This document shows, piece after piece, positions 1-11,699 of a DNA stretch of 64,000 nt (position 1 is its first letter; each line of letters starts with the position of its first letter). Both the position numbers and the translations under genes were made by a program. Source of the DNA: Protopterus annectens. Its lineage: Eukaryota > Chordata > Ceratodontiformes > Protopteridae. Under the pieces are notes generated by a model. The model was not told where the DNA came from and did no database searches. It saw only the letters and a list, made by a program, of their open reading frames with translations. The DNA lies in assembly GCF_019279795.1 (NCBI RefSeq), contig NC_056737.1, positions 1,191,638,956-1,191,702,955 on the forward strand. The letters are read 5' to 3'.

Positions 1-3000
1 CTCCAGCAAGATAAGCAGGGGTTCAGTCCAACCTAATGTTTTTATACCAGCAAAATAAAAGATCCTTCCAAAGCCACACCCCGAGACAAGCGAATAACAC
101 AGAAGCTGTTTGACAAGTTTTACCTCTCTGGACTGAGTACACCACAAACTCTCAGTACGTGAGGGCAACAGCAAAAGCCACCAATGTTAAGAACACAACA
201 GTAGTTGGGTGCAGGGAAATCACAAACCTCAACTACAGATCAGAAAATACATAAACGGAGACACAGAAAAGTAAATTATTAAGTCAAAAAATAGATAAAA
301 GTACAGTAAACCAGTGCAGAACTGTTACACAAATAAAAAAATACAGTACAGAAAGCAAATAAATACAACCAGCGCAGTGCTGATGGAAACACTGAGCAGT
401 TTGATAAAGTGCAAAAATTTTACTTATGTAGCTCTGTAATTCAGATTGTTTAAGAAGCACTCTACATCAGGCACAAAGGGAGCTTTAGCAAGATAAGCAG
501 GGGTTCAATCAAATGTAATGTTTTTGTACCAGCAAGATTAAAGATCCTTCCAAAGCCACACCTGAGACAAACAGATAACACAGAAGCTGTTTGACCAGCT
601 TTACCTCTCTGGACTGAGTACACCACAAACTCCAAGTATGTGTGGGCAACAGGAAAAGCCACCAACTTTAAAAACACAACAGCATTTGGGTGGAGAAAAA
701 TAATAGTATAGTGCCAAATATATACTTGTATATCTCTGTAATTCAGATTGTTTTTGAAGCACTCTCCATCAGGCACAAATGGAGATCTAGCAAGATAAGC
801 TGGAGTTCACTCAAGTGTAATATGTTGATACCAGCAAGATAAAAGATACTTCCAAAGCCACACTCTGAGACAAGCAGATAACACAGAAGAGGTTTGGCCA
901 GTTTTACCTCTCTCGACTGAGTAGACCACAAACTCCCACTAGGGGCAGGCAACAGTGAAACCCATCAACTTTAAGAACACAACAGCAGTTGGGTGGGGGA
1001 AAAACAAAAATTCAACCACAGATCAGCAAATTTATAAATGGAGACACAGAAAAATAATAATTCAGTCAAGCAACTCAATAAAAACAGTGCAGTAAACTAG
1101 AGCAGAACAGGTAAACAAATAAATAAAAAACAATGCACTACTGATAAACAGATAAATACAATCAGTGCAGTGCTGATAATAAATACTAATCAGTTGTATA
1201 AAGTGGAAAAAAATACTTATTTAGCTCTCTAATTCATTGTTTAAGAAGCCCACTCCAGCAAGCACAAATGGAGCTCTAGCAAGATAAGCAGGGGTTCACT
1301 GAAATGTAATATTTTTATACCAAGAAGATAAAGGATCATTACAAAGCCACACTCTGAGAAAAAACAGATAACACATAAGTTTTTTGACCAGTTTTACCTC
1401 TCTGGACAGTAGAGGTGGGCAACAGCAAAAGCCACCTTCTATAAGAACACAACAGGAGCTGGGTGGGGGAAAATAAAATTAAACCATAGATCAGCAAATA
1501 TATAAATGGGGACACAGAAAAGTAAAAATTCAGTTAAACAAATAAATAAAAGCAGTGCAGTAAACTAGTGCAGAACTGTTACACAATTAAATAAACAATA
1601 CAGTACTGATAAGCAAATAAATGCAAACAGTGCAGTGCTGATAAGAAACACAATTATATATAGTGCCAAATATATACTTATATATCTCTGTAATTCAGAT
1701 TGTTTTTGTAGCACTCTCCATTGGGCACAAAAGGAGATCTAGCAAGAAAAGCAGGGGTTTACTCAAGTGTAATATGTTTATACCAGCAAAATAAAAGATC
1801 CTTCCAAAGCCACACAGTGAGACAAGCAGATAACACAGAAGCTGCTTGACCAATTTTACCTCTCATGACTGAGTAGACCACAGACTCCCACTAGGGGTAG
1901 GCAACAGTGAAACCCATCAACATTAAGAACACAACAGCAGTTGGGTGGGGGAAAAAAATTCAACCACAGATCAGCAAATTTATAAATGGAGACACAGAAA
2001 AGTAAATAATTCAGTCAAGAAAATCAATAAAAACAGTGCAGTAAACTAGTGCAGAACAGTTAAACAAATACATAAAAAACAATGCAGTACTGATAAGCAG
2101 ATAAATACAACCCATGCAGTGCCAAAAAGAAACATTGAACAATCAGATAAAGTGGAAAAAATACTTATTTAGCTCTGTAATTCTGATTGCTTAAGAAGCC
2201 CACTCCAGCAGGAACAAATGGAGCTCTAGCAAGATAAGTCGGGGTTCACTCAAATTTAATATTTTTATACCAAAAAGATAAAGGATACTTGCAAAGCCAC
2301 ACCCTGAGACAAACAGATAACACATCAGTTGTCTGACCAGTTTTACCTCTCTGGACAAACTCCCAGTAGAGGTGGGCAACAGCAAAAGCCACCATCTTTA
2401 AGAACACAACAGGCGTTAGGTGGGGGGAAATAAAATTCAACCACAGATCAGCAAATATATAAATGGGGACACAGAAAAGTAAATAATTCAGTCAAACAAA
2501 TAAATAAAAGCAGTGCAGTAAATTTGTGCATAACTGTTGCGCAAATGAAAAAAAACAATGCAGTACTGATAAGCAAATTAACACAACTGGTACAGAGCTG
2601 ATAGGAAACACTGAAAAGTTAGATAAAGGTCAAAAATATACTTATATTGCTCTGTAGTTCAGATTAAGAATGTGCTCTAGCAAGACAAGCAGGGGTTCAT
2701 TCAAATGTAATGTTTTATACCAGCAAGATAACAAATCCTTCCAAAGCCACAACCTGAGACAAACAGATAACACAGTAGCTGTTTGACCATTTTACCTCTC
2801 TCAACTGAGTACACCACAAACTCCCAGTAGGGGCAGGCAACAGCAAAAGCTACCAACTTTAACAACACAACAGCAGTTGGGTGGGGGGGAACAAAAATTA
2901 AACCACAGATCAGCAAATATATAAATGGAGATACAAAAAAGTAAATAATTCAGACAAATAAATAAAAGCAGTGCAGTAAACTAGAGCAGAACTGTTACAC

Positions 3001-4192
3001 AAATAAATAAAAAAAACAATGCAATCCAGATAAGCAAATAAATACAACAAATACAACCAGTGCAGTGCTAATAAGAAACAGCAAACAATTAGATAAAGTG
3101 ATAAAGATATACTTATGTAGCTCTGTAATTCTGGTTGTATAGGAAGCACTCTCTATCAAGCAGAAATGAGCTCTAGCAAGATAAGCAGGGGTTCACTCAA
3201 ATGTAATAGTTTTTATACCAGCAAGATAAAATATCCTACAAAAGCCACACCATGAGACAAACAGATAACACAGAAGCTGTTTGACCAGTTTTACCTCTCT
3301 GGACTGAGTACACCACAAACTCCCTGTAGGTGCAGACAATAGCAAAAGACACCAACATAAAGAACACAGCAGCATGTGGGTTGGGGAAAAACAAAAATTC
3401 AACCACAGATCAGCAAATATATAAATGGAGAGACAGAAAAGTAAGTAATTCAGTCAAACAAATAAAAGAGTGTGGTAAACTAGTGCTGAACTTTTGAACA
3501 GATAAAAAACAATGCAGTACTGATAAGCAAATAAATACAACCAGTGCAGTTCTGATAAGAAACACTGAACAATTAAAGTAAAAAAATATACTTATGTAGC
3601 TCTGTAATTCAGATTGTTTAAGAAGCACTCTGCTTCAGGCACAAATGGAGCTCTAGCAAGATAAGCAGAGGTTCACTCAAGTCTACTATTTTTATACCAG
3701 CAAGATGAAAGATTCTTACAAAGCCACACCCTGAGACACACAGATAACACAGAAGCTGATGGACCAGTTTTACTTCTGTGGACTAAGTTCGTCACAAGCT
3801 CCCAGTAGTGGTGGGGACCAGCAAAATCTACCAAATTTAAGAACACAACAGCTGTTGGGTCGGGGAAAACAAAAAATCAACCACAGATCAGTAAATATAT
3901 AAATGGAGACACAGAAAAGTAAATAATTCAGTCAGATAAATAAAAACAATGCAGTAAACTAGTGCAGAACTGTTACACAAATAAATAAAAAGCAATGCAG
4001 TACTGATAAGCAAATAAATGCAACCAGTGCAGTGCTGATAAGAAACACTAAGCAATTAAAGTGCAAAAACTATGCTTATGTAGCTCTGTAATCTAGATTG
4101 TTTAAGAGGCACTCTCCTTCAGCACAAATGGAGCTCTAGCAAGATAAGCAGGGTTTCACTCAAATGTAATATTTTTGCACCAGCAAGGTAAA
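1..4192. repeat. 484-bp satellite array, left block
   Basis: Tandem copies of a unit of about 484 bp. The marker GCAAGATAAGCAGGGGTTC, or a close variant, recurs near 6, 487, 787, 1274, 1740, 2227, 2677, 3174, 3653 and 4139. Each unit then carries AAAGCCACACC, CCTCTCTGGACTGAG, AACACAACAGCAGTTGGG and a run rich in AAATAAATA. The unit near 487 is shorter (about 300 bp) because of an internal deletion. Units are about 85-95% alike by eye. Short minus-strand frames of 60-100 codons recur at the same place in each unit. They are a by-product of repetition, with no start context or conserved protein signature. The array is interrupted by a LINE and resumes at 5157. Confidence 0.93.
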
Positions 4193-5156
4193 GGGACTCT
4201 GGATAACAAAGTTTGCAGATGACTGCAAACTGGGAGCCATTATTGAATCCCCAAATGATGTGGATACTCTACAAAAGGGCCTTACAGAAACAGATGCTTG
4301 GTGCCAGAGCCATGGGCTCAAGCTGAATGCCAAGAAATGTATAGTTATCCCCTTTGGGAAAAAACATGTATCCATGAATTACCATATAGGTGGCAGTACA
4401 CTAAACACCGAAAGTTTGATAAGAGACTTAGGGACACAGGTGGACAGTGGTCTCACCTTCAATAACCACATCGCCACAACAGTCAGGAAATCCTTCTATG
4501 TGGCACACCTCATCACTAAGGGCTTTTCATCCAGAAAAAAGGAGGTCATTGTCCCACTGTACTCATCCCTCATTAGACCCATTATAGAATACAATGCCCC
4601 GTTTGGTATGTACCTCTCAAGACATCTGCAACAACTGGAAAGGCCACAGAAATACCTCACTAAAATAATCATAGGCCTAAAGCAGATGCCCTACGCTGAC
4701 CACCTTAAAAAACTCCAGCTATACTCTGTCGCATATCATCTACTCAGAGGCGATCTTTGCTTAACATATAAGGCCATGTCAAACCCAGAACTGTTGGACA
4801 TGCTACATTTAAAGAAATCCCAATCCCTCAGAGCCACACACTCCAGGGATCTAAACCTTGTCATCACAATAAACAAAACATGCTGGAGGGATAGGTACCT
4901 GACCCAGAGACTCCCCAGACTCTGGAATAGATTGCCCATACATGTGAAGCAGAGTGCCTCTTTGGTCCTCTTCAAAAGGAACCTTGATGATTGGATGGGA
5001 GAAAGGAAATTCACCCTGAGGATCATGTCAGTCGCCCTGCTAGACAGGGGTCCAGGGAAGTAAATAGTGTGGGAAGAAATAGCCAGGGAATTGTTATGGC
5101 TAGGCTTGTATAGGCCCTAGGGCTGATAGCCTAGTACCAACCTATGAACCTATGAA
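4193..5156 (+). mobile_element. 5'-truncated CR1/L2-type LINE inserted in the satellite
   Basis: A non-LTR retrotransposon 3' part that interrupts one satellite unit: satellite text stops at 4192 and resumes at 5157. The copy starts just before the reverse transcriptase FADD motif (KFADDC at about 4206), so it is strongly 5' truncated. A short 3' UTR ends in two copies of the octamer CCTATGAA. Tails of short repeats instead of poly-A are typical of the CR1/L2 groups. I see no clear target duplication, which also fits these groups. Related copies lie at 9630, 22501, 23076 and 42725. Confidence 0.9.
4206..5063 (+). pseudogene. LINE reverse transcriptase C-terminal part
   Basis: About 285 codons are open, beginning with the catalytic motif KFADD and running to the stop TAA at 5061-5063. 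The first ATG in frame is at 4260, but that is only an internal methionine. Downstream of FADD come GLKLNAKKC (palm/thumb boundary), IRPIIEYNAPFG, LQQLERPQKYLTK, LRGDLCLTYKAMSNPEL and LPRLWNRLPIHVKQS. This is the usual order for the thumb and C-terminal region of CR1/L2-type ORF2 proteins. The endonuclease and the first half of the RT are missing, so the product cannot be active. The frame has no stop, so this copy is younger than the other members here. Confidence 0.88.
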
Positions 5157-5843
5157 GATCCTACCAAAGCCACACCCTGAGACAAACAGATAACACAAAA
5201 GCTGTTTAACCAGTTTTACCTCTCTGGACTGATTATACCACAAATTCGAAATATGGGCAGGCAACTACCAAAGCCATCAACTTTAAGAACACAACAGCAG
5301 TTTAGTGGGGGAAAACAATAATTCAACCACAGACCGACAAATATATAAATGGAGACACAGAAAAGTAAATAATTCAGTCGAACAAATAAATAAAAACAGT
5401 ACAGTAAACTAGTAAAGAACAGTTACACAAATAAATAAAAAACAATGCAGTACTGATAAGCAAAAAAATACAACCAGTGCAGTGCTGATAAGAAACACTG
5501 AACAATTAGATAAAGTAAAAAAATATACTTATGTAGCTCTGTAATTCAGATTGTTTAAGAAGCACTCTGCTTCAGGCACAAATGGAGCTCTAGCAACATA
5601 AGCAGAGGTTCACTCAAATGTAATATTTTTGCATCAGCAAGATAAAAGATACTACAAAAGCCACACCCTGAGACAAACAGATAACACAGAAGCTGTTTGA
5701 CTAGTTTTACCTCTCTGGACTGAGTGCACCACAAACTCCAAATATGGGCGGGCAACTACAAAAGCCATCAACTTTAAGAACACAACAGCAGTCTGCTGGG
5801 ATAAAAACAAAAATTCAGCCACAGATCAGCAAATATATAAATG
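5157..5843. repeat. 484-bp satellite, block after the LINE
   Basis: The satellite resumes in mid-unit with GATCCTACCAAAGCCACACC, runs through a further unit start near 5594, and stops at AAATATATAAATG, where an inverted-repeat element begins. Confidence 0.92.
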
Positions 5844-6434
5844 AAAAAACAAGTAATCTCCGTGGTATCCCCGAAGTCTCAAAACAACCCATTAAAGTGT
5901 AGTGGGTCTAAAAACAAAACAGTGTAAGAAACTTCTCTGTGTGGAAGATTTTCAGTCCATATATTTCTAGTTAATTACTGTATATTAATCAGATCAGACA
6001 ATAGTAGTAGAAGTAGCGAACATAAACTCGTCAAGTCAAAAAGTAATAATAGAAAATATACATAATTCCAGCATTACTAAGTATTCAAAAGTAATCCAAG
6101 CAAGGCAGGCAGTCTGTTTCCAGTAGAAAATCCTTTAATATATTTAGAAAGCTTGTGAGGAAATTATTACTCTATTTTTGTTTTACTTGGATCGCTCATC
6201 TGTGTACTTAATAAAGGATTTTCGACTGGAAACAGACTGCCTGCCTTGCTTGGATTACTTTTGAATACTTAGTAATGCTGTTGAATTATATATATTTTCT
6301 ATTATTACTTTTTGACTTGATGAGTTTAAGTTTGCTACTTCTACTACTATTGTCTGATCTGATTAATATACAGTGATTAACTAGAAATATATGGACTGAA
6401 AATCTTCCACACAGAGAAGTTTCTTACACTGTTT
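5844..6434. mobile_element. Foldback element with 220-bp inverted arms
   Basis: A large inverted repeat. The left arm 5919-6137 is the reverse complement of the right arm 6212-6432, with few mismatches, and a loop of about 74 bp lies between. Arm landmarks are ACAGTGTAAGAAAC at the outside, CAGATCAGACAATAG in the middle, and GGCAGGCAGTCTGTTTCC near the loop. About 75 bp at the left (5844-5918) are outside the palindrome. The satellite text CAAATATATAAATG occurs on both sides (5830-5843 and 6435-6448), so it looks like a 14-bp target duplication. There is no coding capacity. The superfamily is unknown: it may be a foldback DNA element or an inverted dimer of a retroelement end. Confidence 0.8.
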
Positions 6435-6562
6435 CAAATATATAAATGGAGACACAGAAAAGTAAATAATTAGTCAAAGAAATAAATAAAAACAGTGCAG
6501 TAAACTAGTGCAGAACTGTTACACAAATAAATAAAAAACAATGCTGTACTGATAAGCAAATA
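6435..6562. repeat. 484-bp satellite, last partial unit
   Basis: The unit continues after the foldback element (GGAGACACAGAAAAGTAAAT ... ACTGATAAGCAAATAAA) and the satellite ends here. Confidence 0.9.
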
Positions 6563-6625
6563 AACCTCTGCTTATGTACATGCATTCAGTCACATCCCTC
6601 TCACTTTCTCACTCTCTTGATCTAT

Positions 6626-6627
<2 letters not shown>

Positions 6628-6694
<67 letters not shown>
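6628..6694. repeat. (CA)n microsatellite
   Basis: About 33 uninterrupted CA dinucleotides. The neighbouring 80-codon frame is only this repeat translated as His-Thr. Confidence 0.98.
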
Positions 6695-6697
<3 letters not shown>

Positions 6698-7014
6698 TTA
6701 GGGAGAGTAAAATAGTGGCACCCATTCTATTTTCTCAGTCCGAGTTCCAAGGCAGCTTGATATGCTGCCGTGAAGTGGCAGACTCGTTCTTCTCAGAGGC
6801 ATTACTTGTACATTAATACCCTGCTGGAGAATGCTCCTTCTCCAATCAGGGTACTGCTATACAGTTTGCCCATTGTCTAAAAGGGAAGTAAGTGAGGAAG
6901 TTAGAAGGGTGCATTGTTACTGAAGGGAAGGGGGGACAGGAGTTAAAGAAATAAGTAAGTAAGCAAGAATATGGTGGACAGGAAGTGGGGGAAGAGTAAG
7001 TTAGAGATGACAGA
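6695..7014. other. No recognised feature
   Basis: Unique-looking sequence, purine-rich on the plus strand in its second half (AGTAAGTAAGCAAG). I see no gene or repeat signature here. Confidence 0.5.
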
Positions 7015-7150
7015 TTCATAGCTCATAGTTTACTACTAAACTAACTGCCCTTGCAAGCCATTTTAAGCCTACCCAATTATCCCTTGTGAGACTCAAACCC
7101 TGCACCTTGTGTTTGTAAGGCAAACACCTTAGCCATTAAGCCACCCTCCC
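7015..7150 (-). mobile_element. tRNA-derived SINE fragment
   Basis: Read on the minus strand, the right end looks like a tRNA head. An A-box-like TGGCTTAATGG lies at 7143-7133 and a B-box-like GGTTTGAGTCTC at 7099-7088, the usual spacing for an internal RNA polymerase III promoter. The body after the head is short and of unknown family. It lies just outside the 3' end of the LINE that follows on the same strand. Confidence 0.65.
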
Positions 7151-7159
7151 AACCCCAGA

Positions 7160-9480
7160 TGAGTTAAAGGGTTTAGCCTGGAGATGTACATGAGCAGAGC
7201 CAGTTGTTACTGAAGAAGACTCTTAGTAGGTGTTTGAAGTGAGTTGGGTCAGTAGTAATTATGATGGGCTGAGGGATAGCATTGCAGATTTTGGATATGT
7301 AGTTATAGTAGAGAGAGTCACCAGCTTTATTATTGGATTTGGAGAGCTGTAATAAAGATTTATGTGAGGATGGAAGTAAAGGAGAGTTGGTATAAGGCTG
7401 AAGTAAAGGTTGAAGAGCAGGGTTTTATCAGGTAGGTGTACCAGTCTGTGAGTTAGTATTAGTTGAGTGTAAGTTAAGTAATGGGGTAGTTCTAGCCAGT
7501 TTAGTTGTAAGGCAGTGCAGTGGTGAGACCTATGGGGGATTTAGTAGCAAATTTAGCTATTTTATTATAGCAGGTTTCAAGCTTAGCTAGACCAATTTTG
7601 CTTATGTTAGTGAGGATTGGAGAGGCATATAGTGGGAGGGAAAGAAGATGAGTTCTGTCTATAGCCTGTCTGGTGTTGTTAGTCAGGAAAGCTTGATTCT
7701 GTATAGTGACTCTAGTTTAATATGTGTCTTCTTGATGGACTGTGAAAGGTGTATGTCAAATTTCAAATTATTGTCGATTAGAACACCTAATAATTTTGTT
7801 TGGGTTACGGCAGGTATTGTGGTGTTGTTGGATGAATATATTTGGAATGGGGCTGGGGGATCTCGTGACTTGGTGGAGTGAAAGAACATCAATTTAATTT
7901 TGGATGAGTTCAGAATTAGTTGTGAATCAGATTCAACAGCTAAGAACGGCCATTGTGTTGTGGTCACAAGCCGTTTGAGAGGAGGTGCAGCTCAGAAAAG
8001 AGTAGAGTCGCCTGTGTATTGCATGATGGAGGCCAGGGGAGTAGAGGTATGGAGATGGTTGGTAAAAATAGTAAAAAGTAGAGGCCATAGGATAGAACCT
8101 TGGGGCACCCCCATGTAGACAGGTAGTAGGGATAGAACTTCTTGCTGCTATTTGACAGCTTGCTGTTGGCAAGTTAAGTAACTATGGAACCATTCTAGAG
8201 AAGACTGGTTAAGTTGTAGAATAGAACATTCGTCAAGAAGTTTCTGATGGGAAACCGTATCAAAAGCTTTGGATAGATCCAAGAAGATGTAGGAAACTAG
8301 TTTCCCATTATTTCTATGATAGTTTATGGTGTTAGCAAAACCTAGAAGGGCAGTTGTAGTACTCTGGTTTGGGCGGAAACCATGCTGTGTGTTAAACTAG
8401 AGATTTGTAGATAATATGTAGTTTAAAAGCTGCATGTAGGTACCTTTTTTCTAATATTTTGGAAAGGCGTGGTAAAATAGTAATGGGTCTGTAGTTAGAG
8501 AACTCAGTGGAATTGCCACCTTTGTGCAGAGGGATAACATAAGATACTTTCCAGCATAAGGGAATGTAGAGTTCCAAGATAGAGTGCTAAGGGAATGTAG
8601 AGTTCCAAGTCAGAGTGCTAAGGGAATGTAGAGTTCCAAGTCAGAGTGCTAAGGGAATGTAGAGTTCCAAGTCAGAGTGCTAAGGGAATGTAGAGTTCCA
8701 AGTCAGAGTGCTAAGGGAATGTAGAGTTCCAAGTCAGAGTGCTAAGGGAATGTAGAGTTCCAAGTCAGAGTGCTAAGGGAATGTAGAGTTCCAAGTCAGA
8801 GTGCTAAGGGAATGTAGAGTTCCAAGTCAGAGTGCTAAGGGAATGTAGAGTTCCAAGTCAGAGTGCTAAGGGAATGTAGAGTTCCAAGTCAGAGTGCTAA
8901 GGGAATGTAGAGTTCCAAGTCAGAGTGCTAAGGGAATGTAGAGTTCCAAGTTAGAGTGCTAAGGGAATGTAGAGTTCCAAGTCAGAGTGCTAAGGGAATG
9001 TAGAGTTCCAAGTCAGAGTGCTAAGGGAATGTAGAGTTCCAAGTCAGAGTGCACGATCAGAATACTGACAGGATAGGGTGTAGCATCAGCTGCTATTATT
9101 AAGAATTCTGTAGGAAGGCTGTCTGCAGTAATGCTTGTGGGTTTAGTTAAAGAGTATTTTTTTATGGTTCGAGTTTGAACAGATTTAAAGGAGAAGGTAT
9201 CTCTGGTGTCACTGGAAATATTTGGGATAATTGGAGGTGTTTTAATACGTGTCTTGTAAAGTGAGACAATGATTTTTGTAAAGAAAGTGTTAACTTGTGT
9301 TGCCATACTGTCACTGCTGCTGGTGGATGAAGGAGTAGGGTGGATGTTTGACCGGGTAGAAGGAGTTTTTTATAGCTGACCAGAACTTTTGGGGGTTGTT
9401 GAGGTGCTGTTGTTGTATTACGGTATAGTATTTTTTTTGTATAGATTGACTTGGGACTTGGCTTTATTTCAAAGTGGTTT
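7160..9480 (-). pseudogene. Decayed L2/CR1-group LINE, RT region
   Basis: A minus-strand relative of the well-preserved LINE at 38878-42071. Matching landmarks are LNNPQKFWSAIKN (about 9410-9370; intact relative LNKPKQFWSSIN), VIPLHKGGNSTEFSNYRPI (about 8540-8480), PAVTQTKLLGVLIDNNLKFD (about 7810-7755) and a 3' UTR block GCCTGGAGATGTACATGAGC on the plus strand near 7176. Several frameshifts and stops break the frame. A 16-copy 31-bp minisatellite (8558-9052) has grown inside the coding part. Endonuclease sequence is not visible, so the copy is 5' truncated. It is non-functional. Confidence 0.82.
8558..9052. repeat. 31-bp minisatellite inside a LINE, 16 copies
   Basis: Sixteen head-to-tail copies of a 31-bp unit (AAGGGAATGTAGAG + TTCCAAGTCAGAGTGCT), nearly identical apart from a few changes in the first copy and one T near 8951. 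The unit is LINE ORF sequence: one frame on the minus strand reads HSDLELYIPL, directly before the KISHI/KVSYVIPLHKGG segment. As 31 is not a multiple of three, the expansion shifts the frame. Confidence 0.97.
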
Positions 9481-9629
9481 GTATAGATCTAAGTTTATAG
9501 GTGATCATAAGGTCATACGAGATTACTAGGGTACTGACCTGGAGGTCATTCCATTTCAACCCAATATAATACCATAGAGATACTAGTCAATACACAAGAC
9601 TGCATTTAGTAATGACTGCCCATCTCCAG

Positions 9630-9905
9630 GAAGGTTGTGGGCTCTATCCTTCATAAAAAATTACAGTTTCCCATCCACTCATCCAGGTTCTTCTTGAACA
9701 GTGCCATAGAGGTGCTCTGTTTCACATCAGTTGGTAGCCTGCTCAAAAGACACAGCAGTCACTGGGAGATAAATCTGTCCCTCCAGCATGTCCTATTTAA
9801 GTCACAGGCCATATTTAAGTCCCTGGAATGGGTAGCCCTAGACCCATTTGATTTATTTACTATTTTCTGCTGTGTTAAATATTCTCTAGTGGCTAGACAG
9901 ATTTA
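9630..9905 (-). pseudogene. LINE RT C-terminal fragment (CCTATGAA-tail family)
   Basis: The minus strand matches the end of the LINE ORF at 4206-5063. The plus-strand text GGTTCTTCTTGAACAGTGCC corresponds to the ALFKRNL part, and ATAAATCTGTCCCTCCAGCA to the RDRFI part. About 270 bp remain, with indels. No tail is visible, and the fragment cannot be expressed. Confidence 0.75.
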
Positions 9906-10899
9906 ACAAGAGGGCTGTTGCCCCCTGCACCTTTGTCTTGCAATACCATGGTGGGGGGGGGGGCTGCATAATCCTCCAATGGATGTTATGCTGTCTGCAT
10001 TTTTAAAATGCCATCTTCTTAAAAGCAACTAGTTTTACATAAATATGTATTTCTTAAAAAAATAAGAAGAATGACATAGTTAAAATCTCAGCCAGTGTCA
10101 TATGGGGCAGTGCTTGCTACTGCATGCCTTGGTGAGGCCGTAAGTAAAATATCACAGAACATTGATATAACAATTAATCCTAAGATGGATCAAAAGTGTG
10201 GCAAGCCTGAACTTCACAGGAAAGCTTAGTACTGACATATCAGGAAATAAATACATTTTAAGTGGATGCCTGGGAGACGTGGCATGTTTTAAATTAAGAA
10301 TATGCATTGTCTGCATAACAAATACTCCATGAGCAAAGGCTAAAAAAATTGTTAAGAGGGTAATTTCTTATAGATAACTGAGGCAAAGGTATGGACAATA
10401 ATTCTGTCTGATCATTTATACAACATGCTGAAAGCTGACCAAGGAAGAGGAAAGTCAGCAGAAATGGAAGCAATGGCTCTGAAATGGACAGAAAAGGAAA
10501 ACAGATGAAGACTGCTGTGGAAGTATTGACAGACAAACTCATGGGAGTGTTGTAAAATGAACATATTTGGTGAGATGCAATTAAGGGTTCCCTCAAAGGC
10601 AGCCAGGAAGGTTTCTGGAGGAAGGATGCGTCTGCTCTAATTAAAGGGTAGGGAATTAGATTGAAAACAGCAAAACAAGTCTGTCTGGATAATGAAACAG
10701 CTGACTGAGATACAAGAGATAGATAGAGGTTCATATGTTGAAGGGTCAGATTAGGGAATTAGAAACATAAGAAGTGAAAAAAGGTAGGATACAGAGACAG
10801 GAGCTCTGGATGTCACAGGGTGAGAAATAAGGGAGGTACATGACATGGAGGCCTGAAAGTTAAACCGTGAAGCTCAAGATTTAAAATAAAAAGTTAATT
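9906..10899. other. No recognised feature
   Basis: No gene or family signature is seen. It contains a run of G residues (about 9951-9962). A 146-codon minus-strand frame at 10294-10734 has no recognisable motif and is most likely chance. Confidence 0.5.
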
Positions 10900-11335
10900 C
10901 AAGATGGGGGGTATTATGGTGGCTGCCAAAATACAATTACTAGAAAATGTAAATCATAATCTAAACCAACTATACAAAGAGTAGTGAATACAGTAACAGA
11001 GATAAAACAACTGGAATTGAGATCTTTAGAAAAGGGTAGGAGCAAACTACATAGGGAAAAATGGGAAATGTAGGAACAATACATACAGGGAGGAATGAGC
11101 TTTAAAACAAGGCAGGACTTAAATGAGCTATGTAATGTCTGACTAAAAATGATTGGGTAGATTATAAGTGATGTATAATATTTACAACTGGGAGTGTGTC
11201 AGTATGGTTTGTGATGTAAAATGATTGCAACTAGGATTGTGTCAGTGTGGTTTGTTTTCATTAATATAAATGTATGATTGCGTATGTTGTAAGTCATGGT
11301 TTAATAAAAATGTTTCTTGTTTAGAAAAAAGAAAA
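10900..11335 (+). mobile_element. Possible L1 3' end with A-rich tail
   Basis: The segment ends in GGTTTAATAAAAATG, then TTTCTTGTTTAG and an A-rich run (about 11293-11337). This looks like an L1 3' UTR with polyadenylation signal and tail. The coding part upstream is too decayed to read. The next segment carries L1 reverse transcriptase text in the same orientation. Confidence 0.4.
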
Positions 11336-11699
11336 AAGGGGGGCAGGAACTGAATAATTTATGTAAAGTTGCTTAGGTTATATGATATATAGCAAAATAT
11401 GTAAAGTATAATGTCTGTAAACGTGAACTTGTTAACAGTTTGATTACTTGAGGTAAATGTAAATTTGCCTATGTCACAACTGTTACTTCAGTAAAGGTGC
11501 TTAAAAAAGACAGAGTAAGAATGAAAGTCCTGGAAGTCCTTTACAGAGGTATTTATACAGTTTAGGCAGGCTGTCAAGTGCAATGGGGGAAAGTAGAAGA
11601 TTATGGCAAGGGGTAGCCTGAAAGGGGACAAGCAGAGGTAGAAAGTGCAGTGATTAAGGAGGAAATGAAAAAGCAGCAAGAAAGTTAAGGAAGGGACAG

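Noticed and set aside
4160..5026. Minus-strand ORFs opposite the LINE RT
   Set aside because: They are shadows of the plus-strand RT frame, which carries the conserved motifs.
462..5755. Recurring 60-100 codon minus-strand ORFs
   Set aside because: They sit at the same place in each 484-bp satellite unit, vary in length by frameshift and show no domain.
8558..9052. CRISPR-like array
   Set aside because: 31-bp units are directly adjacent with no spacers and are part of a LINE; the genome is eukaryotic.
10294..10734. 146-codon minus-strand ORF
   Set aside because: No motif, no codon pattern and no related copy; such a length occurs by chance in 64 kb of sequence.
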